Of a stretch of 64,000 nucleotides of DNA, positions 15,033 through 22,661 are shown one piece after another; the stretch's first letter is position 1, and the number at the start of each line of letters is the position of its first letter. The notes below the pieces were generated by a model, which was not told the origin of the DNA, made no database searches, and saw nothing but the letters and a program-made list of their open reading frames with translations. A program made the position numbers and the translations under genes. Origin of the DNA: a virus; IMG/VR virus record IMGVR_UViG_3300009499_000295, positions 1 to 64,000 of that record; one strand, written 5' to 3'.

Positions 15033-15217
15033 GTAAACATGTTCATTGTCCAAAATGTAATGCCCAAGGTTACTTAAAGGCACATAAAAAAGAATGGAGT
15101 ATATTCATTTGCCGAAGATGCAGATGTCTCTTCTCAGTGTCACAGAGCGATTTAGAACAGATACATGAGACATCTGACACAGAAGTGGTACTCCCCTTTA
15201 ATCCTAGTTCGAGGTAG
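15029..15217 (+). CDS. Tiny zinc ribbon ending FNPSSR
   Basis: A 62-residue protein: CPKC near residues 8-11, CRRCRC near 27-32 and the C-terminal end PFNPSSR. The start at 15029 overlaps the previous stop (ATGA) and has GAGGAG upstream, so longer readings are rejected. Confidence 0.7.
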   Translation: MSKHVHCPKCNAQGYLKAHKKEWSIFICRRCRCLFSVSQSDLEQIHETSDTEVVLPFNPSSR

Positions 15218-15222
15218 TAATA

Positions 15223-15474
15223 ATGAGAAGACCCCGGTTTGAGGAAGTCTGTATCCATCCTTTCTATCTTAAGAAGAAGAAACTATGTATCCACCCAGAT
15301 GACAGAATCTTCTTCTTTGAACATCCGGCCTTCTTCGATAAATCTTTCTTTAGTTCTGATAAAGTATTCAAACCCTTTCAGTTAGGAATGATTTATGGAT
15401 ATGAGGTCTTTGTTCAGGATGATATGCAGATTATGCTCCTAAGTATGAATGGAGGAAAGAGTGTTGAAGATTAA
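15223..15474 (+). CDS. Small hypothetical protein
   Basis: An 83-residue, Phe-rich protein (FFFEHPAFF, KSFFSS) with a basic N-terminus. No recognised domain. The codons near its end provide the GGAGGA used by the vWA gene. Confidence 0.55.
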   Translation: MRRPRFEEVCIHPFYLKKKKLCIHPDDRIFFFEHPAFFDKSFFSSDKVFKPFQLGMIYGYEVFVQDDMQIMLLSMNGGKSVED

Positions 15475-16462
15475 GATAAAATGTACTAAATGTAATTGGG
15501 AAGCAGTAGTAGAGGTATCACGCTCCCCCTTAGGTTCTCTAAAACCAGGTAAAGCTATCAAGGGTACAGGGAAAGGACTGAAAGTTAAGTGGACAAAGGA
15601 ACAACTGGATAAGGTTATGGATGCTGCTGGAGGACTAGGTGCCTCTAGAGATGAGCTAGGTCAGGTAGGTATCCGTGTCCCCATTCCTCAGTGGGTAGAC
15701 GCCCTGGAACGTAGAAGACTTAGACAGTTTGTAAGGAAGCATCTAAAGGTCTCTAAAGATTTAAGAAACGCTCAGGGAGAAAGAAGTCAAGTATCTACTG
15801 CTCCTTGGCAAATGGGAGATTCTTTCAAAGATGTAGATCTAGCCTCTAGTGAAATTGCAGCCTATGGAGTTCCCGATCTTCGTCTTATTCCTGGAGTAAC
15901 CCTACAGAAGAGGGTCTTTGAGACTACTAAGGGAGGAGACCGAGAGATACTTAGGGGAATAAAGTTCTTTAACATCATAGATGTCTCAGGAAGTATGTTC
16001 GGCGGATCAAGTCAAAGTCAAGGAAATATCGATAAGGTTCACAAAGCACTTATGATGGCCGAAGAGACATCAAAGATCTGTAAGAAGTTAGGTTATGACT
16101 ACAACTTGTCTATCTTCTCTGGTATAGCTACTAGGATTCCCAAGAGAAAGATCAAAAGATTCTTTAAATCTGAGACTGAAAGAGCAACCTATCCTGGATG
16201 GAATGGAGGAACTACACTATCATCTGCTCTCGGACTATACGATCTAAAGGAACTCAAGGATGGAAACTTGGTCATAATGTCTGACATGGATATATCTGAC
16301 TCTGAGGAATCTAAGAAGAAGTTGAAAGAGATAGGAAATGTAACCTCATCCTTCAAGGTAGTAATTATAGAGTATCGTTCTCAACTAAGGAAAGAAAGAT
16401 TAATAAGAACAAGGGAACTATTTCCAGATAAGAAAGTACAAATACTCCGAATAGCAATCTAA
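15461..16462 (+). CDS. vWA domain protein, partner of MoxR ATPase
   Basis: About 333 residues. After a short zinc-like CTKC segment and a helical region comes a von Willebrand A domain with a complete MIDAS: DVSGSM (Asp near 174), a downstream Thr in GGTTLSSAL and MSDMD. Such vWA proteins are adaptors that bind MoxR ATPases and clients. With the MoxR gene at 10092 and the HEXXH protein at 13402 this makes a three-part system. GGAGGA precedes the GTG/TTG pair; ATG at 15449 is an alternative start without a good site. Confidence 0.75.
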   Translation: MLKIKIKCTKCNWEAVVEVSRSPLGSLKPGKAIKGTGKGLKVKWTKEQLDKVMDAAGGLGASRDELGQVGIRVPIPQWVDALERRRLRQFVRKHLKVSKDLRNAQGERSQVSTAPWQMGDSFKDVDLASSEIAAYGVPDLRLIPGVTLQKRVFETTKGGDREILRGIKFFNIIDVSGSMFGGSSQSQGNIDKVHKALMMAEETSKICKKLGYDYNLSIFSGIATRIPKRKIKRFFKSETERATYPGWNGGTTLSSALGLYDLKELKDGNLVIMSDMDISDSEESKKKLKEIGNVTSSFKVVIIEYRSQLRKERLIRTRELFPDKKVQILRIAI

Positions 16463-16478
16463 ACAGGAGGATCTATTA

Positions 16479-16694
16479 TTGCCGAATAAAAAAGAAACAA
16501 AAGATTTCGAGATGAAGTCAGAATACTGGGAAGTAACAATAGACAAGGCAGACCATTCTGAGATTAAGTACATCATCGTCTTCAAGGATAAGGTGATCCC
16601 AGTGGGAGAACTAAGAAAGCTTGAAGAGGCTATAAGGAAGGTTCTCGAAGCATGTGGCCGTATAGAGACTTTGCATCCTTCAAAACGCCAATAA
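16479..16694 (+). CDS. Small protein ending HPSKRQ
   Basis: A 71-residue alpha/beta protein. TTG start with AGGAGG upstream. The end LHPSKRQ looks like a drifted version of the NPSKR tag (His for Asn). The gene overlaps the next by 43 bases. Function unknown. Confidence 0.55.
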   Translation: MPNKKETKDFEMKSEYWEVTIDKADHSEIKYIIVFKDKVIPVGELRKLEEAIRKVLEACGRIETLHPSKRQ

Positions 16695-16873
16695 ATCTTG
16701 ACAAATGCAAGGTCTGTGGTACCTATGTCTGTCTTGTACCAGTGACCTATGGCAATGCATTGTTTGGATACGTCTGTGGCCTCTGTGCAGGGATCCTATT
16801 CACGAAAGGGAACCTTAGAATAGGTTTCAACCCAAGCTCTAGAAACCCCTGGAGGATAGTGAAAGTAAAATGA
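16652..16873 (+). CDS. Small zinc protein with FNPSSR near the end
   Basis: A 73-residue protein with CKVC near residues 19-22, CGLC near 42-45 and GFNPSSR near residues 58-64, followed by nine more residues. Zinc ribbon plus motif; the motif is close to but not at the C-terminus. Confidence 0.65.
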   Translation: MWPYRDFASFKTPINLDKCKVCGTYVCLVPVTYGNALFGYVCGLCAGILFTKGNLRIGFNPSSRNPWRIVKVK

Positions 16874-17097
16874 CAAAAGTAATACTTGAAGAAGATTCCT
16901 GGATTAGATGGATAGACAAAAAAGGCAATGGTACAATAAGAGTAGGTCAAGTTAAGAGACGAATAAAGGATAAGCCCTTTGATAGTCAGAATATAACAGT
17001 GGCTACTCCTAACTATGGAGAAACACAGTTAGATGTTAGTACAATCATAGAGGTCTTCCCTAAAATAACAATAAGATTTAATCCTTCGGAGCGATAG
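16870..17097 (+). CDS. Small beta-rich protein ending FNPSER
   Basis: A 75-residue protein without Cys, with several predicted strands (WIRWIDKKGNGTIRVGQVKRR, a possible SH3/OB-like barrel) and the C-terminal end RFNPSER. Shows that the tag is not linked only to zinc ribbons. Starts within the previous stop (ATGA). Confidence 0.65.
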   Translation: MTKVILEEDSWIRWIDKKGNGTIRVGQVKRRIKDKPFDSQNITVATPNYGETQLDVSTIIEVFPKITIRFNPSER

Positions 17098-17099
17098 AG

Positions 17100-17390
17100 A
17101 TGAAACTACAAGGAATGTTCAAATGCCCTCAATGCGGAGGAGAGTTTGATGCATGCAGACCCAGTGGTCCTGGTAGAATCTGGGCTCATTGTGTAAGTTG
17201 TTCTCTAGTAGTTATTATAGAAGACTACAAACTCTGGCTAAGACGAGCACAGAGAAGAAAACAACAAAAAACGGGAGTTCATGGTAGTAAATCGTATTCA
17301 GGAACGTTAGTCTACCCAGGTTTTGATACAGGGAAAACAAAGGAAATAGAGAAAAAGGAAAAGGATGAATACAATCCAACGGAGAGATAA
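17100..17390 (+). CDS. Small zinc ribbon ending YNPTER
   Basis: A 96-residue protein: CPQCGGEFDAC near residues 9-19, CVSC near 31-34, then a basic linker and the end EYNPTER. Thr replaces Ser in the tag. Zinc ribbon, function unknown. Confidence 0.65.
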   Translation: MKLQGMFKCPQCGGEFDACRPSGPGRIWAHCVSCSLVVIIEDYKLWLRRAQRRKQQKTGVHGSKSYSGTLVYPGFDTGKTKEIEKKEKDEYNPTER

Positions 17391-17394
17391 TTAG

Positions 17395-17667
17395 ATGCCT
17401 TATATAAAAGAAGAGGATCGTGTACCGATTAGTAGATATCTAAATGATCTGATAGCAATACTCAGAATCAAGACAGATAAGGGAAAACAAAGCAATGGTC
17501 AGGTAGTTTATGCTATCTATAGGATTATCAAGGAAGTCTATGGAGAAGGACGTTTTGAAGTAAAGAGTAATGCTTTGAAAGTCTTGGATGCTGCAGGTAA
17601 GGAATACTACAGACGAATCATGGTTCCGTACGAAAAAGAGAAGATCAAGGAAAATGGAGACGTCTAG
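17395..17667 (+). CDS. DUF6899-like phage protein
   Basis: A 90-residue helical protein opening MPYIKEEDR and containing NGQVVYAIYRII, similar to a small protein family common in tailed phages (DUF6899). No catalytic residues are evident and the family has no assigned function. It lacks the tag carried by its neighbours. Confidence 0.6.
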   Translation: MPYIKEEDRVPISRYLNDLIAILRIKTDKGKQSNGQVVYAIYRIIKEVYGEGRFEVKSNALKVLDAAGKEYYRRIMVPYEKEKIKENGDV

Positions 17668-17929
17668 TTTGGGTCTCAATTACTTTAAGTGTAAAATCTG
17701 TGGATTCTCTTTTCTAGAACTGTACAATCTTGAACACCATATGCTAACTTATCATAGGAAAGAACATACCCTAAAGAGGAAACAAGGTAACTTTGGTTGT
17801 TATTGGAGATGTTCCGAGTGTGGAATGGCATTCAAGAATGTGAAAACAGCTCTCAATCATTCAGGAGAAATGAATCATAATCCGACAGAGAGAATCGAAC
17901 TGGATGGCTTTAATCCTTCGAGGAGATAA
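17654..17929 (+). CDS. Double C2H2 zinc finger with two copies of the tag
   Basis: A 91-residue protein with two C2H2 fingers: CKICG...HH..TYH near residues 13-34 and CSECG...H....NH near 53-74. Two motifs follow, NPTER near 75-79 and the C-terminal FNPSRR. The internal copy ends at a position that looks like a former C-terminus, suggesting extension of the protein and addition of a second tag. Likely nucleic-acid binding. Confidence 0.7.
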   Translation: METSSLGLNYFKCKICGFSFLELYNLEHHMLTYHRKEHTLKRKQGNFGCYWRCSECGMAFKNVKTALNHSGEMNHNPTERIELDGFNPSRR

Positions 17930-17930
17930 T

Positions 17931-18041
17931 ATGTGGGAATGTCCTTTCTGTGGTTCTGAGGCAGAGAGAGTCTTTCCTAGAGACTATACTTCGCGTTTAA
18001 TCTATTGTCCAGTTTGTAAGGTTCATACTTCTCCAAACTAA
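17931..18041 (+). CDS. Tiny zinc ribbon, 36 residues
   Basis: CPFC near residues 4-7 and CPVC near 26-29 fill almost the whole protein. It is preceded by the SD formed from the tag codons of the previous gene (GAGGAG), and it is followed after two bases by the mini-gene that encodes only the tag. It has no tag of its own. Confidence 0.6.
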   Translation: MWECPFCGSEAERVFPRDYTSRLIYCPVCKVHTSPN

Positions 18042-18043
18042 AG

Positions 18044-18088
18044 ATGGCAGAGAAAGAATTCAATCCAACAAAAAGAGGGGAAAATTAA
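18044..18088 (+). CDS. 14-residue mini-gene encoding essentially only the FNPTKR motif
   Basis: ATG, 13 further codons and TAA: the peptide is MAEKEFNPTKRGEN. It sits directly after a tagless zinc-ribbon gene (two-base gap), and its stop directly abuts the next ATG. It could be a true peptide carrying the motif alone, or the 3' end of the upstream zinc-ribbon gene split off by a frameshift: the upstream stop and this ATG are two bases apart, as expected for a broken C-terminal tag. No dedicated SD beyond the upstream coding bases. Confidence 0.5.
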   Translation: MAEKEFNPTKRGEN

Positions 18089-18433
18089 ATGAGTGATGAA
18101 GGAAAGAAAAAGATCAAGATAGACAGGTATAATCCAAGCTCTAGGAAGAACGAAATAATAGAGATAGAGCAGGTACAAATAGGAACAGTAAAGTACAAAG
18201 ACATTGGAGATAACTTTGAATGCCTTGTAGGGATAGAGACAGAAGATTCGGATGCTGGTTTGTACAGAGGAAAGAGTGTAACTATGAACTCACCCAGGAG
18301 AATATCTAGGATTAGGTGGGATGTATCTAAACACCACAGCCTAGGAGATAGAGTAGATCTTAGTCCCAGAGATATTCAAGTCCTAGATGCAATCCTTCAA
18401 TACCTAAAGAAAATGGGTTACCATGTGGGATAA
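18089..18433 (+). CDS. Small protein with N-terminal YNPSSR
   Basis: A 114-residue protein with a basic N-terminus, RYNPSSR near residues 13-19, then a beta-rich body and a C-terminal helix (DIQVLDAILQYLKKMG). GAGGGGAAAA precedes the start. No family recognised. Confidence 0.6.
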   Translation: MSDEGKKKIKIDRYNPSSRKNEIIEIEQVQIGTVKYKDIGDNFECLVGIETEDSDAGLYRGKSVTMNSPRRISRIRWDVSKHHSLGDRVDLSPRDIQVLDAILQYLKKMGYHVG

Positions 18434-18438
18434 GAAAG

Positions 18439-18642
18439 ATGGGCAAAGTGAAAGACATACTAAAGAAACTTAGAGGAAAACAAGGGACTATTTCAGATCT
18501 AGAGATTCCACCGGATCATGTTAGATGTTCAAGGTGTAAAAAGACAGTTCCTAAGGGAAAGGCTACTGTTGACCTAGAGGCCTCGACAAGACGTACAGAG
18601 GTATGGGTCTGTGATGGATGTTTCTTTGGACATGCAATCTAA
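18439..18642 (+). CDS. Small zinc protein
   Basis: A 67-residue protein: basic N-terminal helix, CSRC near residues 30-33, CDGC near 58-61. Zinc ribbon without a tag. The end overlaps the next gene by 29 bases. Confidence 0.6.
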   Translation: MGKVKDILKKLRGKQGTISDLEIPPDHVRCSRCKKTVPKGKATVDLEASTRRTEVWVCDGCFFGHAI

Positions 18643-18874
18643 GGAATACCCCTCTAATCTTCGGGGAAGACTCTCGGAACAGACCAGATGTGAAGTCTGT
18701 AAAGACTTTCTCAATGATTCTTGGTGTCTAACAAGCGTATGTCAGATTTGTTGTGAGAAGGGACGTTGTAGGAGAAAAGAACATTGTTGTGTCTATCCAG
18801 ATATCCTAGTTCGTCTACAGTATCAGAAAAAAGAAAGTGTGATCTATAATCCATCTAAGAGGATAAAGATTTGA
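18614..18874 (+). CDS. Cys-rich protein ending YNPSKRIKI
   Basis: An 86-residue protein with about ten Cys (CEVC, CQICCEKGRCRRKEHCC) that could hold two zinc ions, ending YNPSKRIKI. GTG at 18611 and ATG at 18632 are alternative starts. Function unknown. Confidence 0.6.
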   Translation: MDVSLDMQSKEYPSNLRGRLSEQTRCEVCKDFLNDSWCLTSVCQICCEKGRCRRKEHCCVYPDILVRLQYQKKESVIYNPSKRIKI

Positions 18875-19155
18875 CCCTTAAAAAGAGAGAATGTTATTAC
18901 TGTAAGACAGATGTTACTGAGGGTGAACGTCTGAGGATCAGTTTAATGGCAGGAAAGGCTAAGTATGTTGGTACTAGCTTACAAAGTAGTGGACAGCTTG
19001 AAAAGATTTATGTCTGTTCTGACTGTTCTAGAGATTACTTTGAACTCATAGTTATGGGACACAGTAATACGCACAATCACTTAAAGTTAATACTCCAAAG
19101 AATGATTCCTACTAAGAGAATAAAGAAAAGAGAATGGAACCCTACGGAGAGATAA
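18871..19155 (+). CDS. Small zinc protein ending WNPTER
   Basis: A 94-residue protein with CYYC near residues 8-11 and CSDC near 49-52, a His/Asn-rich segment, a partial motif-like IPTKR near 78-82 and the C-terminal WNPTER. The tag codons (ACGGAGAGA) are the SD of the RNase H-like gene. TTG start overlapping the upstream gene. Confidence 0.65.
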   Translation: MTLKKRECYYCKTDVTEGERLRISLMAGKAKYVGTSLQSSGQLEKIYVCSDCSRDYFELIVMGHSNTHNHLKLILQRMIPTKRIKKREWNPTER

Positions 19156-19157
19156 TC

Positions 19158-19568
19158 ATGAAAGCCTATGTTGATGGATCCTCTACTGGTCTCTACGGAT
19201 ATGAGATAACTACTCCAAGAAAGGAGAGGAGTCTTGTCAGAGACCATCCAATGACAAATAACCAAGCAGAATGGTTAGCTCTAGTTCATCTACTTATGAA
19301 CCTAGAGCCCAGAACAAAGTTAACTATCTTCTCTGATTCTCAGATAGTTGTTAATCAGTTAATAGGGGCATGGGAGACTAGGGACAAGGAGATGCGACAC
19401 CTTAAGGGAGTTGCTAGGGAACTAATAGAGATAAAGGAACTAAACGTTAAGATGATCTGGATTCCAAGGAAACAGAATGTCTTTGGTTGGTATCTAGATA
19501 AGATCATGAAACATCGTAGGAAGAAGAGAAGGAAGCGTAGAGAGAGGATAAGGAGAGGATATAATTGA
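19158..19568 (+). CDS. RNase H-like protein
   Basis: A 136-residue protein with the RNase HI-type core: Asp6 in YVDGSS, Glu38 in NQAEWLAL, Asp60 in FSDSQ and a late Asp114 where the fourth carboxylate is expected. The ending is extremely basic. RNase H removes RNA primers or RNA:DNA hybrids; the basic tail could bind nucleic acid. ATG at 19158 has GGAGAG just upstream; an earlier ATG lacks a site. Confidence 0.7.
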   Translation: MKAYVDGSSTGLYGYEITTPRKERSLVRDHPMTNNQAEWLALVHLLMNLEPRTKLTIFSDSQIVVNQLIGAWETRDKEMRHLKGVARELIEIKELNVKMIWIPRKQNVFGWYLDKIMKHRRKKRRKRRERIRRGYN

Positions 19569-20776
19569 AAGAACTAAAAGAACTTCTAAAATCAGATAAT
19601 CTAGTAATTATGGCTTGTCAGGAGTACCCAGGCTTTCCTGATGAAGTACACTTCTGGGGAGGAATGGGTGTAGTTGCTCAGTCTATCTCTGAGAGACTAG
19701 TCAAGAGAGGCTATGAGGTCCTAGTCATTCCTCGAAGAGTAAAGGAGTATGGAGCCGAAGGTGTCTTCTATGACCAGAAGAATGAAGTTAATGTTCTAAG
19801 TTTACCTACTCAAGCATTCCAAGCAGGAAGTGAGAATGGTGATCTCTATCAGATCTATCCTACTCGTGCAGGAAGGTCTATCCTAGATCACACCTTCACA
19901 ACATGGAGGTACTTAGAGAAAATAGGGATGAAGGATCCTATCTTCCACTGCCATGATTGGTTAGAAGTAGGTACACTCAGGATGTCCAAGAAGAGTGGCT
20001 TCCGAAACATCTTAACAGTTCATATGTCTGCCATTAGAACAGAAGATAGGGTGGAAGCAGATAAACGTCTAGAACTAGAACGACTGGCAGGAGGTTATGC
20101 TGATAAGATCCATTATGTCTCCTTAGCTCAGATGAACTCTTGTAGGTTGTATCACTGGAATCATGATAAGAGACACTATGTCATAAAGAATGGTGTAGAC
20201 ATCAATAAGTTTACCCCACCTAAGGAACAACCTATAGGAGACTATGTCTTCTTTGTAGGGAGACTTACTCCTGTGAAGAATGTTACTGCCCTAGTAAATG
20301 GATGGAGACTCTTCAATAATAAATACCCAGGAGTAGAACTAAAGATCCTAGGAGCATCAGGTATCTCTAACATAGACGTTATGCAGGCTATTGAGAAGTT
20401 AGAACCTAATCGGAGAAACAAGGTAGAACTTAGGATTGAGATGGTCTCAGAGGAAGAAAGACTAAGGTACTACCGGAACTCTACTGTGTGTTGCTTCCCA
20501 AGTTCCCAAGAAGCATTTGGTATTGTAGCTGTAGAAGCACAATCCTGTGGAAAGCCTGTAGTAGTTGGAGATGTAGGTGGCTTTAAGGAGAATGTCCTAG
20601 AGGGAGTTACTGGTGTTCATGTCCAGGGTCACATTCCTGAGGAAATAGCTAGAGGTTTAGAACTAGCCTTCCTTAACAGAAAAGCATGGGGAAAGAACGC
20701 TAGGAAATTGGTCAAAGGTTTCTTTTCATGGGATAACCTGATAGATAACTATGTAGAGGAGTTGTATGAAGAATGA
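19565..20776 (+). CDS. GT-B glycosyltransferase (GT4/GT5-like)
   Basis: A 403-residue protein with an N-terminal GGMGVVAQSISERL acceptor-site loop, HCHDW near the domain boundary, then a GT4-type C-terminal domain: FVGRLTPVKN, FPSSQEAFGIVAVEAQSCGKPVV. This resembles glycogen/starch synthase and GT4 enzymes, which use nucleotide sugars with retention of configuration. It sits alone among zinc-ribbon genes, far from the large glycan cluster. TTG start with GGAGAGG upstream. Confidence 0.75.
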   Translation: MKELKELLKSDNLVIMACQEYPGFPDEVHFWGGMGVVAQSISERLVKRGYEVLVIPRRVKEYGAEGVFYDQKNEVNVLSLPTQAFQAGSENGDLYQIYPTRAGRSILDHTFTTWRYLEKIGMKDPIFHCHDWLEVGTLRMSKKSGFRNILTVHMSAIRTEDRVEADKRLELERLAGGYADKIHYVSLAQMNSCRLYHWNHDKRHYVIKNGVDINKFTPPKEQPIGDYVFFVGRLTPVKNVTALVNGWRLFNNKYPGVELKILGASGISNIDVMQAIEKLEPNRRNKVELRIEMVSEEERLRYYRNSTVCCFPSSQEAFGIVAVEAQSCGKPVVVGDVGGFKENVLEGVTGVHVQGHIPEEIARGLELAFLNRKAWGKNARKLVKGFFSWDNLIDNYVEELYEE

Positions 20777-20991
20777 GATTCAAAAGGAAAAAGACCAAGA
20801 CTTATATCAAGATAGAGTTTGATAAAAAGACTCAGGAGATTAGGATAGAAGTAGAACCAGAGACTGTAAGACCTACTGAGATAATCCAGACTCTTATGCT
20901 AGCAATAAACGTTATAAGCCAGACTCTACAAAAGGAGTTAAAGGCGAAGAAAGAAAAGAAGAAACCAAAGAAGTTGGGATATATTGGATGA
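20773..20991 (+). CDS. Small basic protein
   Basis: A 72-residue protein with two beta strands, a helix and a Lys-rich tail (KAKKEKKKPKK). Overlaps both neighbours by four bases. Function unknown. Confidence 0.55.
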   Translation: MRFKRKKTKTYIKIEFDKKTQEIRIEVEPETVRPTEIIQTLMLAINVISQTLQKELKAKKEKKKPKKLGYIG

Positions 20992-21296
20992 CTGGACATC
21001 ACGGACATTCAGTTAATGAGACTAAGGCAAGATCCTTACTTAAGGCAATATCAGGAAGGGTAATTGAGATTGCTGTAGGAACCCTAGTCTTTGGAACAAT
21101 AATCTCTATATTCTTTCCAAGTATTCCTAGTCCCTTTATAGCAGGGCTTGGTTTTAATCTATTAGAGGAAACAGTCTGTTTTATAGTAACCTATGGTACT
21201 GAAAGAGTATGGAATAAAGTATCCTGGGGAAGGAAGGTGTTAGATAAAATTGTCATACATGGATCCAGAGAAGAAGAAGATAGCACAGAAAGCTAA
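20988..21296 (+). CDS. DUF2061-like membrane protein
   Basis: A 102-residue protein with two hydrophobic segments and the pattern of DUF2061 proteins: KAISGRVIEIAVGTLVFGT, then ETVCFIVTYGTERVWNKVSWGR. The N-terminus is His-rich and the tail acidic. Integral membrane protein of unknown function. Confidence 0.6.
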   Translation: MTGHHGHSVNETKARSLLKAISGRVIEIAVGTLVFGTIISIFFPSIPSPFIAGLGFNLLEETVCFIVTYGTERVWNKVSWGRKVLDKIVIHGSREEEDSTES

Positions 21297-21423
21297 GTGG
21301 AGACACTACTATATCTGTAGAATATGCAAGAAGAAGTACAGAGGACGGAAACGATGTTCTAGATGTGGGTCTAGTAATAGAAGGGAAATACATCATGATG
21401 CCAGAAAGAAAGGAAGAAACTGA
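21259..21423 (+). CDS. Tiny basic zinc ribbon
   Basis: A 54-residue Lys/Arg-rich protein with CRIC near residues 20-23 and CSRC near 33-36, followed by HHDARKKGRN. Overlaps both neighbours in other frames. Likely nucleic-acid-binding zinc ribbon. Confidence 0.55.
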   Translation: MDPEKKKIAQKAKWRHYYICRICKKKYRGRKRCSRCGSSNRREIHHDARKKGRN

Positions 21424-21568
21424 TACGGGGATAGTTAATCTCCTCTGTGAGGAATGCGGAAGGATTACCCCTCATATCTTAGAGGAGAGAGGTAGAACTA
21501 AGAAGGTTGCAATCTGTGTCCTCTGTGAAGAAGAAGTTGGAATCTTAGGAACAGAGACAGAAGAATGA
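21395..21568 (+). CDS. Small zinc ribbon
   Basis: A 57-residue acidic protein with CEEC near residues 19-22 and CVLC near 42-45. No tag. ATG at 21398 or GTG at 21365 are alternative starts. Coupled to the next gene (ATGA). Confidence 0.6.
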   Translation: MMPERKEETDTGIVNLLCEECGRITPHILEERGRTKKVAICVLCEEEVGILGTETEE

Positions 21569-21753
21569 AAGATCAATATGGTAGACTACTTCAGTGTCCT
21601 CAGTGTCGTGGATATATGATTATAGGAGTCCATGTACCTTTTGCTTCTAGCAGACATCGATGCACAGATTGTGGTTATAAGGGTAGGGAAGAGTCCTTTA
21701 GGGCTGTTCCAGCTAAGGCTGTAATTGAATACTTTAATCCATCGGAGAGATAG
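21565..21753 (+). CDS. Tiny zinc ribbon ending FNPSER
   Basis: A 62-residue protein: CPQC near residues 11-14, CTDCG near 33-37 and the end EYFNPSER. The tag codons contain GGAGAG, the SD for the next start three bases past the stop. Confidence 0.7.
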   Translation: MKDQYGRLLQCPQCRGYMIIGVHVPFASSRHRCTDCGYKGREESFRAVPAKAVIEYFNPSER

Positions 21754-21755
21754 TA

Positions 21756-22043
21756 ATGAAAAATAGAACCCTTTCATCTAAGAAGAAGACACTTGACTTT
21801 GATAAGATAGAGATAATCATCAGAAGTCTAACCCTAGACGAGTTGACTATAGTCCTTGGAAAGATAAAGAACGGTCCTCTTCATGGAGCAAAGCAGGCAC
21901 TTGAATATGGAATAGTATCTCCTCCCAGTATCAAGAATAATCCTGGAAGATTAAACGCTGAGATTGCACTTGTTGTTGCAACAGAGATTCTAACACTATC
22001 AGGACTATATGAGAAACCCCCCTATAACCCCTCCGAGAGATAA
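21756..22043 (+). CDS. Small helical protein ending YNPSER
   Basis: A 95-residue protein without Cys; helical, with a segment resembling ribosomal protein L7/L12-type sequence (LTLDELTIVLGKIKNGPLHGAKQALEYG; weak resemblance only). It ends PPYNPSER. SD from the upstream tag. Confidence 0.6.
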   Translation: MKNRTLSSKKKTLDFDKIEIIIRSLTLDELTIVLGKIKNGPLHGAKQALEYGIVSPPSIKNNPGRLNAEIALVVATEILTLSGLYEKPPYNPSER

Positions 22044-22045
22044 GT

Positions 22046-22282
22046 ATGGGCTTCATTTCATCATCAACAGTAGAGTTTAAAAAGGCAAAGTACCCAAAGC
22101 TCACGATGGAAACTATCTGTGCTAACTGTGGAACAATGGGTTGGAAGACTATGATGAGGAAAACGGGTAGACTATGGGTCTGTAATAGCTGTTGGAAACT
22201 ATTCAAAGAAGAGATAATGAACCAAAAGACCGACAATGTAACAGTTAGGAAAAGAAGGTTTAATCCATCGGAGAGGTACTGA
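22046..22282 (+). CDS. Small zinc ribbon ending FNPSERY
   Basis: A 78-residue protein with CANC near residues 25-28, CNSC near 46-49 and the end RRFNPSERY, one residue after the tag. The stop overlaps the next ATG. Confidence 0.7.
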   Translation: MGFISSSTVEFKKAKYPKLTMETICANCGTMGWKTMMRKTGRLWVCNSCWKLFKEEIMNQKTDNVTVRKRRFNPSERY

Positions 22283-22446
22283 TGGAAACCACATGTTCCT
22301 TTTGTGGAAGGAAATCTAAGATTACTACGATAATCAGTAGTTTCTTTATTTGTGAGAGATGTCATCTAGAGTATGAAAAGACAAAAGCTGGAATGACTAC
22401 AATGGAAAAGTATAAAGATAAACGATTTAACCCATCGGAGAGATAA
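22282..22446 (+). CDS. Tiny zinc ribbon ending FNPSER
   Basis: A 54-residue protein: CSFC near residues 5-8, CERC near 24-27, end RFNPSER. Same layout as its neighbours, consistent with serial duplication, although the bodies differ strongly. Confidence 0.7.
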   Translation: METTCSFCGRKSKITTIISSFFICERCHLEYEKTKAGMTTMEKYKDKRFNPSER

Positions 22447-22448
22447 AA

Positions 22449-22661
22449 ATGGAATGTCCAACCTGTAATAAGGAGAGTCAACCTCTCTGTCCATTCTATG
22501 ATGGATGTAAATATAGACATTCACAGCTCCAAGCAGAGAGGGTTTGCTGGAAGACACCACACTACTGTGACATCTATAGAAAGAAGAACAGAAGAGCACC
22601 CCCGACAGAACGAGAGGAGGAGTTTAATCCTTCAGAGAGGGATAATGATGTTGATATGTAG
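22449..22661 (+). CDS. Cys-rich protein with FNPSER near the end
   Basis: A 70-residue protein with CPTC near residues 3-6 and further Cys at 14, 20, 33 and 40, then APPTER and FNPSER in tandem (about residues 50-55 and 59-64) before an acidic end. The last 14 bases overlap the next gene. Confidence 0.65.
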   Translation: MECPTCNKESQPLCPFYDGCKYRHSQLQAERVCWKTPHYCDIYRKKNRRAPPTEREEEFNPSERDNDVDM

